From NCBI GenBank assembly GCA_964398195.1, contig CAYNLW010000003.1, positions 1-64,000 of the forward strand: DNA of 64,000 nucleotides. The letters run 5' to 3'. The position numbers and the translations under genes were made by a program. This DNA comes from RFPI01 sp964398195. GTDB lineage: Bacteria > Pseudomonadota > Gammaproteobacteria > Burkholderiales > Methylophilaceae. The notes beneath the pieces were generated by a model. It made no database searches. It worked only from the letters and a program-made list of their open reading frames with translations, and was not told the DNA's origin. Shown one piece after another: positions 36,722 through 44,947 of this stretch (the stretch's first letter is position 1; each line of letters begins with the position of its first letter).

Positions 36722-37936
36722 TTAATCCTGACCAAATAAATCGCGGCTATATACTTTATCTGCCACGTCCTGAATATCGGGGTGCATACGATTGGCTAAT
36801 ATCACATCTGCTGCTTGCTTAAATTGCGCTAAATCAGTGATCACCGTGCAACCATCGAATTGCTGTTGCGCCAATACTGGCTCATAAATCACCAGCTTAA
36901 TACCACGCGCTTGTAGGCGCTGCATAATGTCCTGAATACTGGAGGCACGAAAATTATCTGAACCGGCTTTCATAATCAATCGATAAACCCCCACGGTTTT
37001 GGGTTGCTTGGCCATAATCGCATCGGCAATAAAATCTTTGCGTGTGGCATTCGATTCAACAATCGCTTGAATTAAGTTTTGTGGGATATCGCCAAAATTA
37101 GCCTGCAGTTGCTTGGTATCTTTAGGCAAACAATAGCCACCATAACCAAACGAAGGATTGTTATAGAAGTCACCTATACGCGGATCTAAGCATACCCCTT
37201 GAATAATCTGCTGGGTATCCAAGTCGTGGCTAGCGGCGTAAGTATCCAACTCGTTAAAGTAGGCCACGCGCATGGCCAAATAAGTATTGGCAAATAATTT
37301 AATCGCTTCGGCTTCGGTGCTATCGGTGAGCAATACCGGAATATCTTGTCGCTTAGCGCCTTGTTGCAATGATGCAGCAAACTGCTGTGCTCGAGCTGAA
37401 CGCTCACCCACCACGATACGCGAGGGATAAAGGTTGTCATAAAGCGCTTTGCCTTCGCGCAAAAATTCAGGCGAAAAAATAATATTGTCGCTATGCATCT
37501 GCGCTTTAAGTTTTTTGGTATAGCCTACAGGCACAGTGGATTTAATAATCATGGTGGCTTGCGGATTAATCGCCATGACATCTTGCACCACCGCTTCAAT
37601 CGAGCTGGTATTAAAGTAATTCGTCTCAGGGTCGTAGTCGGTAGGAGTGGCAATAATGACAAATTCAGCCTGCTGATAGGCTTGCTGCTTATCCATGGTG
37701 GCGCACAGATGCAAATCGGGCTGGGCTAAATATTCGCTGATTTCTTTATCTTCAATGGGGGATAGTCGCTGATTAATTAAATCCACTTTGTGCGCGACGA
37801 TATCTAGCGCCAGCACTTGATGATGTTGTGCCAATAGCACCGCCATGGATAGCCCTACATAGCCTGTACCCACCACTGTTATTTTGCTGGGGGGCAATGT
37901 GCTTGCGGGCGATTGGTGGGCGGCCGACTGATTCAT
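36722..37936 (-). CDS. ugd: UDP-glucose 6-dehydrogenase
   Basis: About 404 residues; oxidises UDP-glucose to UDP-glucuronate. The N-terminal Rossmann fold starts at VVGTGYVGLSMAVLLAQ, followed by ATPTDYD, KSTVPVGYTK, FSPEFLREGKALYDNLYPSR (landmarks only), and the catalytic cysteine in GGYCLPKDTKQL. Start ATG 37936 overlaps the moaE stop (ATGA) and has GGGA about nine bases upstream. It resembles the shorter enterobacterial Ugd type. Donor for acidic surface polysaccharide. Confidence 0.92.
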   Translation of the reverse strand: MNQSAAHQSPASTLPPSKITVVGTGYVGLSMAVLLAQHHQVLALDIVAHKVDLINQRLSPIEDKEISEYLAQPDLHLCATMDKQQAYQQAEFVIIATPTDYDPETNYFNTSSIEAVVQDVMAINPQATMIIKSTVPVGYTKKLKAQMHSDNIIFSPEFLREGKALYDNLYPSRIVVGERSARAQQFAASLQQGAKRQDIPVLLTDSTEAEAIKLFANTYLAMRVAYFNELDTYAASHDLDTQQIIQGVCLDPRIGDFYNNPSFGYGGYCLPKDTKQLQANFGDIPQNLIQAIVESNATRKDFIADAIMAKQPKTVGVYRLIMKAGSDNFRASSIQDIMQRLQARGIKLVIYEPVLAQQQFDGCTVITDLAQFKQAADVILANRMHPDIQDVADKVYSRDLFGQD

Positions 37937-38415
37937 TGCGATTGTTCCCAATATTGTTTGGCTTGCATATCGCTTGATTTGGCTTCTACCCAATGCTCGC
38001 CAACGGCTGTGTATTCTTTTTTCCAGAATGGCGCATCCGATTTTAGATAATCCATCACCATCTGGCAGCCATCAAACGCTGCTTGACGATGGGCGGCGGC
38101 GCTCAGCACTAACACAATTTGCTCACCTGCCGCCAATTCGCCTACTCGGTGTATCACGCTGACAGCTTGTAACTGATAACGCTGACTGGCTAATTCGGCA
38201 ATCTTATAGATGCACTTCTCTGCCATCATAGGGTAATGCTCAAGGTGAATCTTGCTGATCGGCGCGACATCTGTTTGGCTTGATGGCTGGCCGTTATGCG
38301 CTCTAACCAAGCCGACAAAACTCACCACTGCGCCTATATTTAGCCCAAGTTGATAGACCTGTCTTTGCACTTGCGCGAAATCAAAATCTTCGGTTTGGAT
38401 AGCGATATTGATCAT
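37933..38415 (-). CDS. moaE: Molybdopterin synthase catalytic subunit
   Basis: About 160 residues. Makes molybdopterin from precursor Z with MoaD. The segment VSFVGLVRAHN, LEHYPMMAEK, and HRVGELAAGEQIVLV are MoaE hallmarks, and the lysines in LKSDAPFWKKEY form the active site. The start is ATG 38415, one base after the moaD stop, with AGGGGG about five bases upstream. Confidence 0.95.
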   Translation of the reverse strand: MINIAIQTEDFDFAQVQRQVYQLGLNIGAVVSFVGLVRAHNGQPSSQTDVAPISKIHLEHYPMMAEKCIYKIAELASQRYQLQAVSVIHRVGELAAGEQIVLVLSAAAHRQAAFDGCQMVMDYLKSDAPFWKKEYTAVGEHWVEAKSSDMQAKQYWEQSQ

Positions 38416-38416
38416 G

Positions 38417-38677
38417 CTAGCCCCCTGTGACAGGCGGAAAAAATGCCACTTCATCTTGTGGCTGTATGGTCGCCGTGTCATCGACTAATTGATGGTTAAT
38501 GGCAGCGCGTATGGATTGCTGACTGGCAAATATCTCGCGCCAAACATCGCCACGCTGGGCTAAGAATAGCTTAAGCTGGGCAATATTGTGGATTTCATCG
38601 GGTAAATCGACCGCCTCGGTAGAGTAATTCAGCTTTTCTTTGACGCGGGCGAAATACAGGATTTGTATACTTTTCAA
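38417..38677 (-). CDS. moaD: Molybdopterin synthase sulfur-carrier subunit
   Basis: An 86-residue ubiquitin-like protein ending in the VTGG tail that is thiocarboxylated. The start motif IQILYFARVKEKL and the FFPPVTGG ending are diagnostic for MoaD. It lies directly before moaE. The other moa genes are not in the window. Confidence 0.95.
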   Translation of the reverse strand: MKSIQILYFARVKEKLNYSTEAVDLPDEIHNIAQLKLFLAQRGDVWREIFASQQSIRAAINHQLVDDTATIQPQDEVAFFPPVTGG

Positions 38678-38687
38678 AACGCGCTCC

Positions 38688-40052
38688 TTACTCTGTATCT
38701 GGCCCGCTCAATGGGGGAGCAAGATTGGCTTCTACTACTTCATCTACCACTTCATCTACCGCTAGCGCCAAGCTATCTGGACTAGGTGCCAATTCCACGC
38801 GTTCGATTTTAGAAAAGCGTTGTGAGATTTTCTGCGTAGTAATGTGGATATCTTGCACATCATCATTGGCTTGTCGTATATGCGTGGCCAAGTTTTTCAT
38901 ACGCTTATCGAATAAGCCAAAGTCTTTGCTTAGCTTGGCCAGCTCGTCTTTAATAATATGCACTTGCTTGCGTGTTTCTACATCTTTTAGCACCGCTCTT
39001 GCGGTATTCAGCACCGCCATCAGAGTGGTTGGCGACACCACCCAAACACGCTTATTCATGGCATGGTCTATCAAATCTCTGTGGTTGGCATGAATCTCGG
39101 CGAACACCGCTTCGGCAGGAATAAACATGACCGCACCATCCGAGGTGACATTGGGAATAATATATTTGTGTGAGATATCGTCTATATGTTTTCTGACATC
39201 GGCTTTAAATTGTGTTTGTGCGCGCTTTCTATCTTCATCGCTAGCGGCAGCATCGCTGAGTCGGTGATAATTTTCTAAAGGAAACTTTGAATCCACGGCC
39301 ACCGTACCGGTAGGCTCAGGCAGGAATAAGGCACAATCTACACGGCTACCATTGGATAAAGTGTGCTGTATGGAATAGCTATCACTAGGCATAATATTTT
39401 TCACCAAGGCCTCTAACTGCACCTCGCCAAATGCACCACGTGAGCGTTTATCACCCAGCAAGGCCTGCAAGCTGACTACATTGCTAGTCAATCCATCAAT
39501 CTTCTCTTGCGCTTTGTCTATGGTGGCTAAACGTTCCATGACACGGACAAAGGTTTCATTGGTTTTCTTAAAGCCTTCGTCTAAACGTTCGGTGACTTTA
39601 CCGCTAATTTCTTGCAGACGTTCATCTACCACTTGGCGCAACGATGCCACTGTTTCGGTGAGCTGTGTGGAGGTTTTTAACATACTGCTTTGTATCAATT
39701 CTTGCTCTGCTTTGCCCTGCTCTGCCAAGGTGGTATGCAGTTTTTCCAATACTTCTAAACGGGTTTTAGCTAGGCTTTCAGATTGCTCCGCTTTCAAAGT
39801 ATTCAGTGTATCTCGGGTCAGCGTTAGCTCTTGCGTGACCGCTTGGCGCAAACGCTCATTGCTCTCTTGCTGAAATTGATTAAAACGATCGCCCAAACGA
39901 TTCAAGCCCTCGTTTAGGTCGCGCAGCATGGCGATATGTTTTTCTTCTAAGGTTTTGCTCAGCACATCGGCGCTATTTTGTCGTTGGCGCAAGACCAGAC
40001 CAAGCAACAAAATGGCATTGATGATTAAAAGGATAAGAATGAATATCTGCAT
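38688..40052 (-). CDS. rmuC: RmuC-family DNA recombination protein
   Basis: A 454-residue protein. An N-terminal transmembrane helix (about 3-21) is followed by a long coiled coil (about 25-195) and the RmuC nuclease-like domain (GDKRSRGAFGEVQLE, VDSKFPLENYHRL, FIPAEAVFAE). RmuC limits inversion at short repeats in E. coli, though its exact activity is unsettled. The C terminus includes a VDEVVDEV stretch made by a 12-bp tandem repeat. A TATAAT seven bases before the ATG suggests a leaderless transcript. Confidence 0.92.
   Translation of the reverse strand: MQIFILILLIINAILLLGLVLRQRQNSADVLSKTLEEKHIAMLRDLNEGLNRLGDRFNQFQQESNERLRQAVTQELTLTRDTLNTLKAEQSESLAKTRLEVLEKLHTTLAEQGKAEQELIQSSMLKTSTQLTETVASLRQVVDERLQEISGKVTERLDEGFKKTNETFVRVMERLATIDKAQEKIDGLTSNVVSLQALLGDKRSRGAFGEVQLEALVKNIMPSDSYSIQHTLSNGSRVDCALFLPEPTGTVAVDSKFPLENYHRLSDAAASDEDRKRAQTQFKADVRKHIDDISHKYIIPNVTSDGAVMFIPAEAVFAEIHANHRDLIDHAMNKRVWVVSPTTLMAVLNTARAVLKDVETRKQVHIIKDELAKLSKDFGLFDKRMKNLATHIRQANDDVQDIHITTQKISQRFSKIERVELAPSPDSLALAVDEVVDEVVEANLAPPLSGPDTE
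38737..38760 (-). repeat. 12-bp exact in-frame tandem duplication in rmuC
   Basis: Two exact copies of plus-strand ACTTCATCTACC (38737-38748 and 38749-38760) encode a duplicated VDEV tetrapeptide near the RmuC C terminus. Confidence 0.8.
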
Positions 40053-40059
40053 GCCGCTT

Positions 40060-40065
40060 ATTATA
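40060..40065 (-). promoter_or_regulatory. Possible -10 element of rmuC
   Basis: Minus-strand TATAAT (plus ATTATA 40060-40065) ends seven bases before the rmuC ATG at 40052. If used, transcription would start at or next to the start codon. No good -35 is present. Confidence 0.35.
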
Positions 40066-40177
40066 CTCCAGCATCGCCTTTACGCTCGCGCCGAGATTGG
40101 CAAAATGGGCATGGAAAGCGCATGCCAGAATCGTGTAAAATTTAACTTTATCAATAATAATCATCCAGGAGAACGGC

Positions 40178-40915
40178 GTGAATATTCAAAGCCATATCGC
40201 AGATTTAAACACCCCTACCGGTGTGATGAGAAACTATATCCACCGCCCCGCTGGCGAAGGTCGCTTCCCGGCGATTTTGTTTTATTCAGAAATCTTTCAA
40301 CAAACCGGCCCGATTGAACGCGCCGCACGCTTTATGGCTGGCCACGGCTATGCGGTATTAGTGCCTGAAGTATTTCACGAGCTTAATCCTATAGGCACGG
40401 TATTGGGCTATGACGATGCTGGCCGCGACAAGGGCAATGCCGATAAAGCAGCTAAAGATGTGCAAGGCTATGACAGCGATAATCGCGCTATGCTGGAGTA
40501 TGTCAAACAACAAGCTTGGTGCACTGGCGATATCGGCGCAATGGGTTTCTGTATAGGTGGTCATCTAGCGTTTCGTGCCGCCCTGCAGCCAGAAGTCAAA
40601 TCCACTGCCTGCTTTTACGCCACCGATTTGCATACGCAAATTATTCCGAATCAAGCCGGCCAACACTCTATGGACAGACTAGCCGATATCAAAGGCGAAT
40701 TACTGATGATTTGGGGCAAACAAGACCCACATATTCCGGCGGCAGGACGTGCTGAGGTGTATGCCAAATTAAGCGCTAGCGATATCAAATTTACTTGGCA
40801 TGAATTTAATGGTCAGCATGCTTTTATGCGCGACGAGGGCGAGCGTTATGATCCACAATTAGCCGCTATGGGTTACCAATTAGCCTTGCAAATGTTCTCC
40901 CGCACCTTGCGCTAA
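40178..40915 (+). CDS. Dienelactone hydrolase family protein
   Basis: A 245-residue alpha/beta hydrolase. The nucleophile is a cysteine in GAMGFCIGGHLAF, the usual dienelactone hydrolase signature; the aspartate is in WGKQDPHIP and the histidine in FNGQHAFMRDEG, completing the triad. Starts with GTG 40178, supported by AGGAG about seven bases upstream. It stands alone on the plus strand with no catechol pathway genes nearby, so the real substrate is unknown. A strong terminator follows. Confidence 0.88.
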   Translation: MNIQSHIADLNTPTGVMRNYIHRPAGEGRFPAILFYSEIFQQTGPIERAARFMAGHGYAVLVPEVFHELNPIGTVLGYDDAGRDKGNADKAAKDVQGYDSDNRAMLEYVKQQAWCTGDIGAMGFCIGGHLAFRAALQPEVKSTACFYATDLHTQIIPNQAGQHSMDRLADIKGELLMIWGKQDPHIPAAGRAEVYAKLSASDIKFTWHEFNGQHAFMRDEGERYDPQLAAMGYQLALQMFSRTLR

Positions 40916-40977
40916 AGCAATTGCTAGCCAAGGCTATGTAGCACTAAATCTGCCCGACACTAAACAATCTGGGCAAT

Positions 40978-41009
40978 AAAAAAGGCGATGCATACATCGC
41001 CTTTTTTTA
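40978..41009. terminator. Bidirectional terminator between the hydrolase gene and metZ
   Basis: A 10-bp perfect stem AAAGGCGATG (40981-40990) with CATCGCCTTT (40995-41004), loop CATA, flanked by A and T runs on both sides. It serves both the plus-strand hydrolase and the long minus-strand array ending in metZ. Confidence 0.92.
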
Positions 41010-41015
41010 TGCCTG

Positions 41016-41047
41016 CTTATCCTTTAGCGCACTTATCCTTTAGCACA
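41016..41047 (-). repeat. 16-bp tandem duplication across the metZ stop codon
   Basis: Plus-strand CTTATCCTTTAGCGCA (41016-41031) and CTTATCCTTTAGCACA (41032-41047) differ at one base. The gene-proximal unit contains the metZ stop codon (41040-41042) and last codon, so the stop region has been duplicated downstream. Confidence 0.85.
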
Positions 41048-42227
41048 AAAGGGCTAAATCTGCCTGCAAGTCGTCTATATATTCCAAACCCACCGCAATA
41101 CGCAACAAGTTATCTTTGATGCCTGCTTTTGCTCTTTCTTCAGCTGAGACGCGGCTATGCGTGGTGGTCGCGGGATGAGTGATGGTAGATTTGACATCGC
41201 CTAAATTGGCGGTGATTGAAATCATCTGCGTCGCATCTATCACCGCCCAAGCAGCTTGTTGCTCGGTTTGACCCGCTTTGCTTTTCACTTCAAAACTGAC
41301 GATGCCGCCGCCTGCGCTTTGTTGGCGCATGGCTAAATGATGTTGCGGATGCGAGCTTAAGCCTGGGTAATATACTTTAGCCACAGCAGGCTGTTGCTCT
41401 AGCCAAGTGGCTAGTTTGAGGGCATTGTCTGAGTGCGCTTGCATACGAATATGCAAGGTCTCTAGGCCTTTTAAAAACACCCATGCATTAAACGCACTCA
41501 TGGTCACCCCGGCCGTGCGTAAGAAGCCATACACAGGCTCTATCAAGGCCTTGCTGCCCAGCACCGCACCGCCTAAACAACGACCTTGGCCATCGATATA
41601 TTTGGTCGCAGAGTGAATGATAATATCCGCGCCCAAGGCCAGAGGCTGTTGCAGCGCAGGCGTACAAAAACAATTATCCACCACCAGCAAACTGCCTTTG
41701 CGGTGAGCTAAATCGGCTAAAGCGGCAATATCGCACACCTCAGTCAGCGGATTTGACGGGGTTTCTACGAATAGTAGTTTGGTATTGGCTTGTATGGCGC
41801 TTTCCCAAGCCGCCATATCGGTGAGCGAGACAAAGCTCACTTGCAAACCCCAGCGCTGCATAATATTGGCGAATAATTGCACGCTAGTACCGAATATGCT
41901 GCGCGAAGCCACCACATGGTCGCCGCTACTACACAAGCCCATCAAGCAGGCCAAGATGGCCGACATGCCACTAGAAGTGGCCACGCATTGTTCAGCGCCT
42001 TCCAGCGCCGCCAATTTGTTTTGCAACATGGTGACGGTTGGGTTGGTAAAGCGTGAATAGATATTGCCCGGTTCACTGCCGCTAAAACGCGCAGCGGCTT
42101 GGGCAGCGTTTTTAAAACGGAAACTGGAATTGAGAAATAAAGCCTCAGAGTTTTCGCCGAACTCGGTCATCTCGGCACCGGCTCGCACCGCCAAGGTATC
42201 GAAATGTAATTTGCTTGATTTAGTCAT
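41040..42227 (-). CDS. metZ: O-succinylhomoserine sulfhydrylase
   Basis: A 395-residue PLP enzyme of the Cys/Met metabolism family that makes homocysteine from O-succinylhomoserine and sulfide. The N terminus FDTLAVRAG, then SGMSAILACLMGL, FVETPSNPLTEVCDI, the PLP lysine in HSATKYIDGQGRCLGG, and the C-terminal ISLG-like region (IAVGLEYIDDL) fit MetZ rather than MetB. Position directly after purF is typical for the lineage. Its stop region is duplicated in a 16-bp repeat. Confidence 0.93.
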   Translation of the reverse strand: MTKSSKLHFDTLAVRAGAEMTEFGENSEALFLNSSFRFKNAAQAAARFSGSEPGNIYSRFTNPTVTMLQNKLAALEGAEQCVATSSGMSAILACLMGLCSSGDHVVASRSIFGTSVQLFANIMQRWGLQVSFVSLTDMAAWESAIQANTKLLFVETPSNPLTEVCDIAALADLAHRKGSLLVVDNCFCTPALQQPLALGADIIIHSATKYIDGQGRCLGGAVLGSKALIEPVYGFLRTAGVTMSAFNAWVFLKGLETLHIRMQAHSDNALKLATWLEQQPAVAKVYYPGLSSHPQHHLAMRQQSAGGGIVSFEVKSKAGQTEQQAAWAVIDATQMISITANLGDVKSTITHPATTTHSRVSAEERAKAGIKDNLLRIAVGLEYIDDLQADLALLC

Positions 42228-42274
42228 GATTGCTAGCTTTCTACTTATCCCCGCTGATTGGCGCTTATATCGGC

Positions 42275-43822
42275 TTAATCCACACTGACTTGCTCATCTG
42301 CGGTTTGCGATGAGACCAAGTTCAAATCCAGCTGGGTAATCGAATCGGTAGGTCGGTTTAATTTCTCGCCATCACCTCGCGCCGACTCGATGATATTTAA
42401 ATAATTTTCATCAATATCACCAGTGACATATTGGCCATCAAAACAGGAACAATCAAACTGTTTCAAGCTAGGATTGCTCATCTGCACGGCCTTCACCAAA
42501 GCTGGCAAATCTTGATATATCAGCGCGTCTGCGCCTATCTCACGACAGATTTGCTCATCGTTACGACCCGTCGCCAATAACTCATGGCGGCTAGGCATAT
42601 CGATGCCATATACATTAGGGAAGCGCACTGGCGGCGCTGCCGAAGCGAAATAGACCTTGTTTGCGCCAGCGTCGCGCGCCATTTGTACGATTTGTTGCGA
42701 GGTAGTGCCACGCACGATAGAGTCATCGACCAATAATACATTTTTGCCTTTAAATTCCATGCCTATCGGGTTTAATTTCTGCCGCACTGATTTTTTGCGC
42801 AAAGCTTGTCCGGGCATAATAAAAGTGCGTCCGATATAGCGATTTTTGATAAAGCCTTCGCGATAAGTTAAGCCCAATTCATTGGCCAGTTGCAGAGCGC
42901 TAGGACGGCTGGTATCGGGGATAGGAATCACCACATCGATATCTAGATGCGACCAATCACGGCGTATTTTCTGCGCCAAACTCACCCCCATATGCAAGCG
43001 GGTTTGATAGACAGACACGCCATCCATTAAGGAATCTGGTCTAGCCAAATAGACATATTCAAAAATACAGGGGGTTAACTTAGCGTTTTTGGCGCATTGA
43101 CGGCTATATAAATTGCCATCCATATCAATAAATATCGCCTCACCAGGCGCCACATCGCGCAATAATTGGAAGCCCAGCACGTCAAGCGCCACACTCTCTG
43201 AGGCAACGATATATTCCACGCCCTTATCGCTTTCCGCTTTGCCTATCACCAAGGGACGGATACCATGCGGATCGCGGAAAGCTAACAAGCCATAATTAGC
43301 CACCATAGCCACTACCGCGTAAGCGCCTTTAACGCGTTTATGCACACCAGTCACCGCATCAAAAATCATATCTGCGTCTAACACGGCACTATGTGCGGTT
43401 TGCTCAATCTCATGCGCCAATACGTTTAACAATACTTCGGAGTCTGAAGTGGTATTGATATGGCGTAAATCTTGTCTAAACATTTCTTGTTTGAGTTGTG
43501 CAGCATTGGTCAAATTGCCGTTATGCCCTAGCACGATGCCAAATGGCGAATTGACATAAAAAGGTTGCGCTTCGGCAGCAGAAGAAGAACCCGCAGTAGG
43601 ATAGCGCACATGGGCAATGCCGGCATTGCCTATCAAACTGCGCATATGGCGGGTCTGGAACACGTCCTGCACCAAGCCATTATTTTTGTGCATATAGAAA
43701 GTGCCACCATCGCAAGTGACTATGCCTGCGGCGTCTTGCCCACGATGTTGCAATACCAGCAAACCATCATAAAGCAGTTGGTTGACTGGGTTTTTTCCGA
43801 CGATGCCTAAAATTCCGCACAT
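42275..43822 (-). CDS. purF: Amidophosphoribosyltransferase
   Basis: A 515-residue enzyme catalysing the first step of purine synthesis. The N-terminal nucleophile is the cysteine at position 2 (MCGILGIVG, Ntn glutaminase), and the PRTase domain has LLVDDSIVRGTTS. GHNGNL and ARVDSLMDGV-like (ARPDSLMDGVSVYQ) segments are present. No iron-sulfur ligand set of the Bacillus type is evident. It follows cvpA by twenty bases, the classic cvpA-purF pair. Confidence 0.97.
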   Translation of the reverse strand: MCGILGIVGKNPVNQLLYDGLLVLQHRGQDAAGIVTCDGGTFYMHKNNGLVQDVFQTRHMRSLIGNAGIAHVRYPTAGSSSAAEAQPFYVNSPFGIVLGHNGNLTNAAQLKQEMFRQDLRHINTTSDSEVLLNVLAHEIEQTAHSAVLDADMIFDAVTGVHKRVKGAYAVVAMVANYGLLAFRDPHGIRPLVIGKAESDKGVEYIVASESVALDVLGFQLLRDVAPGEAIFIDMDGNLYSRQCAKNAKLTPCIFEYVYLARPDSLMDGVSVYQTRLHMGVSLAQKIRRDWSHLDIDVVIPIPDTSRPSALQLANELGLTYREGFIKNRYIGRTFIMPGQALRKKSVRQKLNPIGMEFKGKNVLLVDDSIVRGTTSQQIVQMARDAGANKVYFASAAPPVRFPNVYGIDMPSRHELLATGRNDEQICREIGADALIYQDLPALVKAVQMSNPSLKQFDCSCFDGQYVTGDIDENYLNIIESARGDGEKLNRPTDSITQLDLNLVSSQTADEQVSVD

Positions 43823-43842
43823 AAATAATTACCTATCGTCAT

Positions 43843-44334
43843 TTATTCAAAATTAATTTTTTGCGCCAATGGGCTTGGCAACCATGGCAAGGCATTTAGC
43901 ACCAGCGCCTCTAGTGGCGCACTCAGCAAGGCGGATTGCCACGCGGGCTGTTGTGGCAAGCTGGTTAATCCCGCCAACATCACCATCAAACAGGCGACAA
44001 ATACCCCTCTAATCAAGCCAAAACAACCGCCTAAAATTCTATCTAACCAACCCAACCCTACCACCGCCACAACCTGCGATAAAGCGATAGCAAGCAAGGT
44101 AAAAATCAATAAGGTGGCAAAGAACAAGATTAAAAACGCTGCCAAAAAGCGCAATGACTCAGTAGGAATCGTATCTGGCAATAAACTGACTAAATCTACG
44201 CTATAACTTTTAGCGACCCAAAACGCCAATAACCACGCCAGCAGCGACAATACCTCTTTAACCAAGCCGCGAAATACACTGACCACGACCGAAATGCCTA
44301 TGACAAAAAATACCACAAAATCAAAGCTAGTCAT
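43843..44334 (-). CDS. cvpA: CvpA family membrane protein
   Basis: A 163-residue protein with about four helices. The N-terminal region (FDFVVFFVIGISVVVSVFRGLVKEVLSLL, landmark only) with the conserved R-G-x-x-K-E motif marks CvpA, required for colicin V export in E. coli and often co-transcribed with purF. It overlaps the SPOR-domain gene by eight bases. Confidence 0.92.
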   Translation of the reverse strand: MTSFDFVVFFVIGISVVVSVFRGLVKEVLSLLAWLLAFWVAKSYSVDLVSLLPDTIPTESLRFLAAFLILFFATLLIFTLLAIALSQVVAVVGLGWLDRILGGCFGLIRGVFVACLMVMLAGLTSLPQQPAWQSALLSAPLEALVLNALPWLPSPLAQKINFE

Positions 44335-44935
44335 TGACCACCATAGGATTAAATTTGAGTGCTTGTAACTTGGCTATCGCCGCATCAGCTTCAGTCTTGC
44401 TGGCATAAGGTCCAACCCGAATGCGCGTCTTGCCGTTGGGATATTGGTTAATCGCCACCTTAAAGCCATTGCTTTCTAGCTTGGATTGCAATTGCTTAAC
44501 ATTGGCGCTATCGGAGAAAACTCCGACTTGTAGCATCAATCCGCTAGTAGCTTTTTTGTCTTTGCCGCTATCAGCGCTATTGGCCGCCACAGCAGGCTTT
44601 TCTTCTGCGACGGGCGCAGCTTCTGCTGGAGGATTGTTGGCGGTATTGCTGGTATTAGCTGTGCTAGCAGCGCTGCTAGTATCGCTACTGGCCGCGCTGT
44701 TATCAGATGTAGTGGGGTTATTGGCTGGCGCGTTGGCCTCTGTGCTAGTGCCTTGTTCAGCGGGTATGGTAATCACTAGGTCTTGATGGGGGTCTTGCGG
44801 ATGCTTGTCTTCCAGCAACATAGGTAAAAATACGATAAGCAAAATCACTAAGGCAATAGAACCGACTAACCTTCTGCGTGCTCGCTTGCTTAACTCGATT
44901 TCTTGATAATCCGCCTGAGAATTCTCTTGTGCCAT
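44327..44935 (-). CDS. SPOR-domain membrane protein (DedD-like)
   Basis: About 202 residues. A short cytoplasmic head, one transmembrane helix (about 28-45), a long Ser/Ala/Asn/Thr-rich periplasmic linker, and a C-terminal SPOR domain (LMLQVGVFSDSANVKQLQSKL landmark, ending RVGPYASKTEADAAI). SPOR domains bind denuded septal peptidoglycan, so it likely localises to the division site. ATG 44935 has GGGG six bases upstream and is preferred over ATG 44947. Position between folC and cvpA is the DedD place in proteobacteria. Confidence 0.88.
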   Translation of the reverse strand: MAQENSQADYQEIELSKRARRRLVGSIALVILLIVFLPMLLEDKHPQDPHQDLVITIPAEQGTSTEANAPANNPTTSDNSAASSDTSSAASTANTSNTANNPPAEAAPVAEEKPAVAANSADSGKDKKATSGLMLQVGVFSDSANVKQLQSKLESNGFKVAINQYPNGKTRIRVGPYASKTEADAAIAKLQALKFNPMVVND

Positions 44936-44947
44936 TATTGTCCCCAT

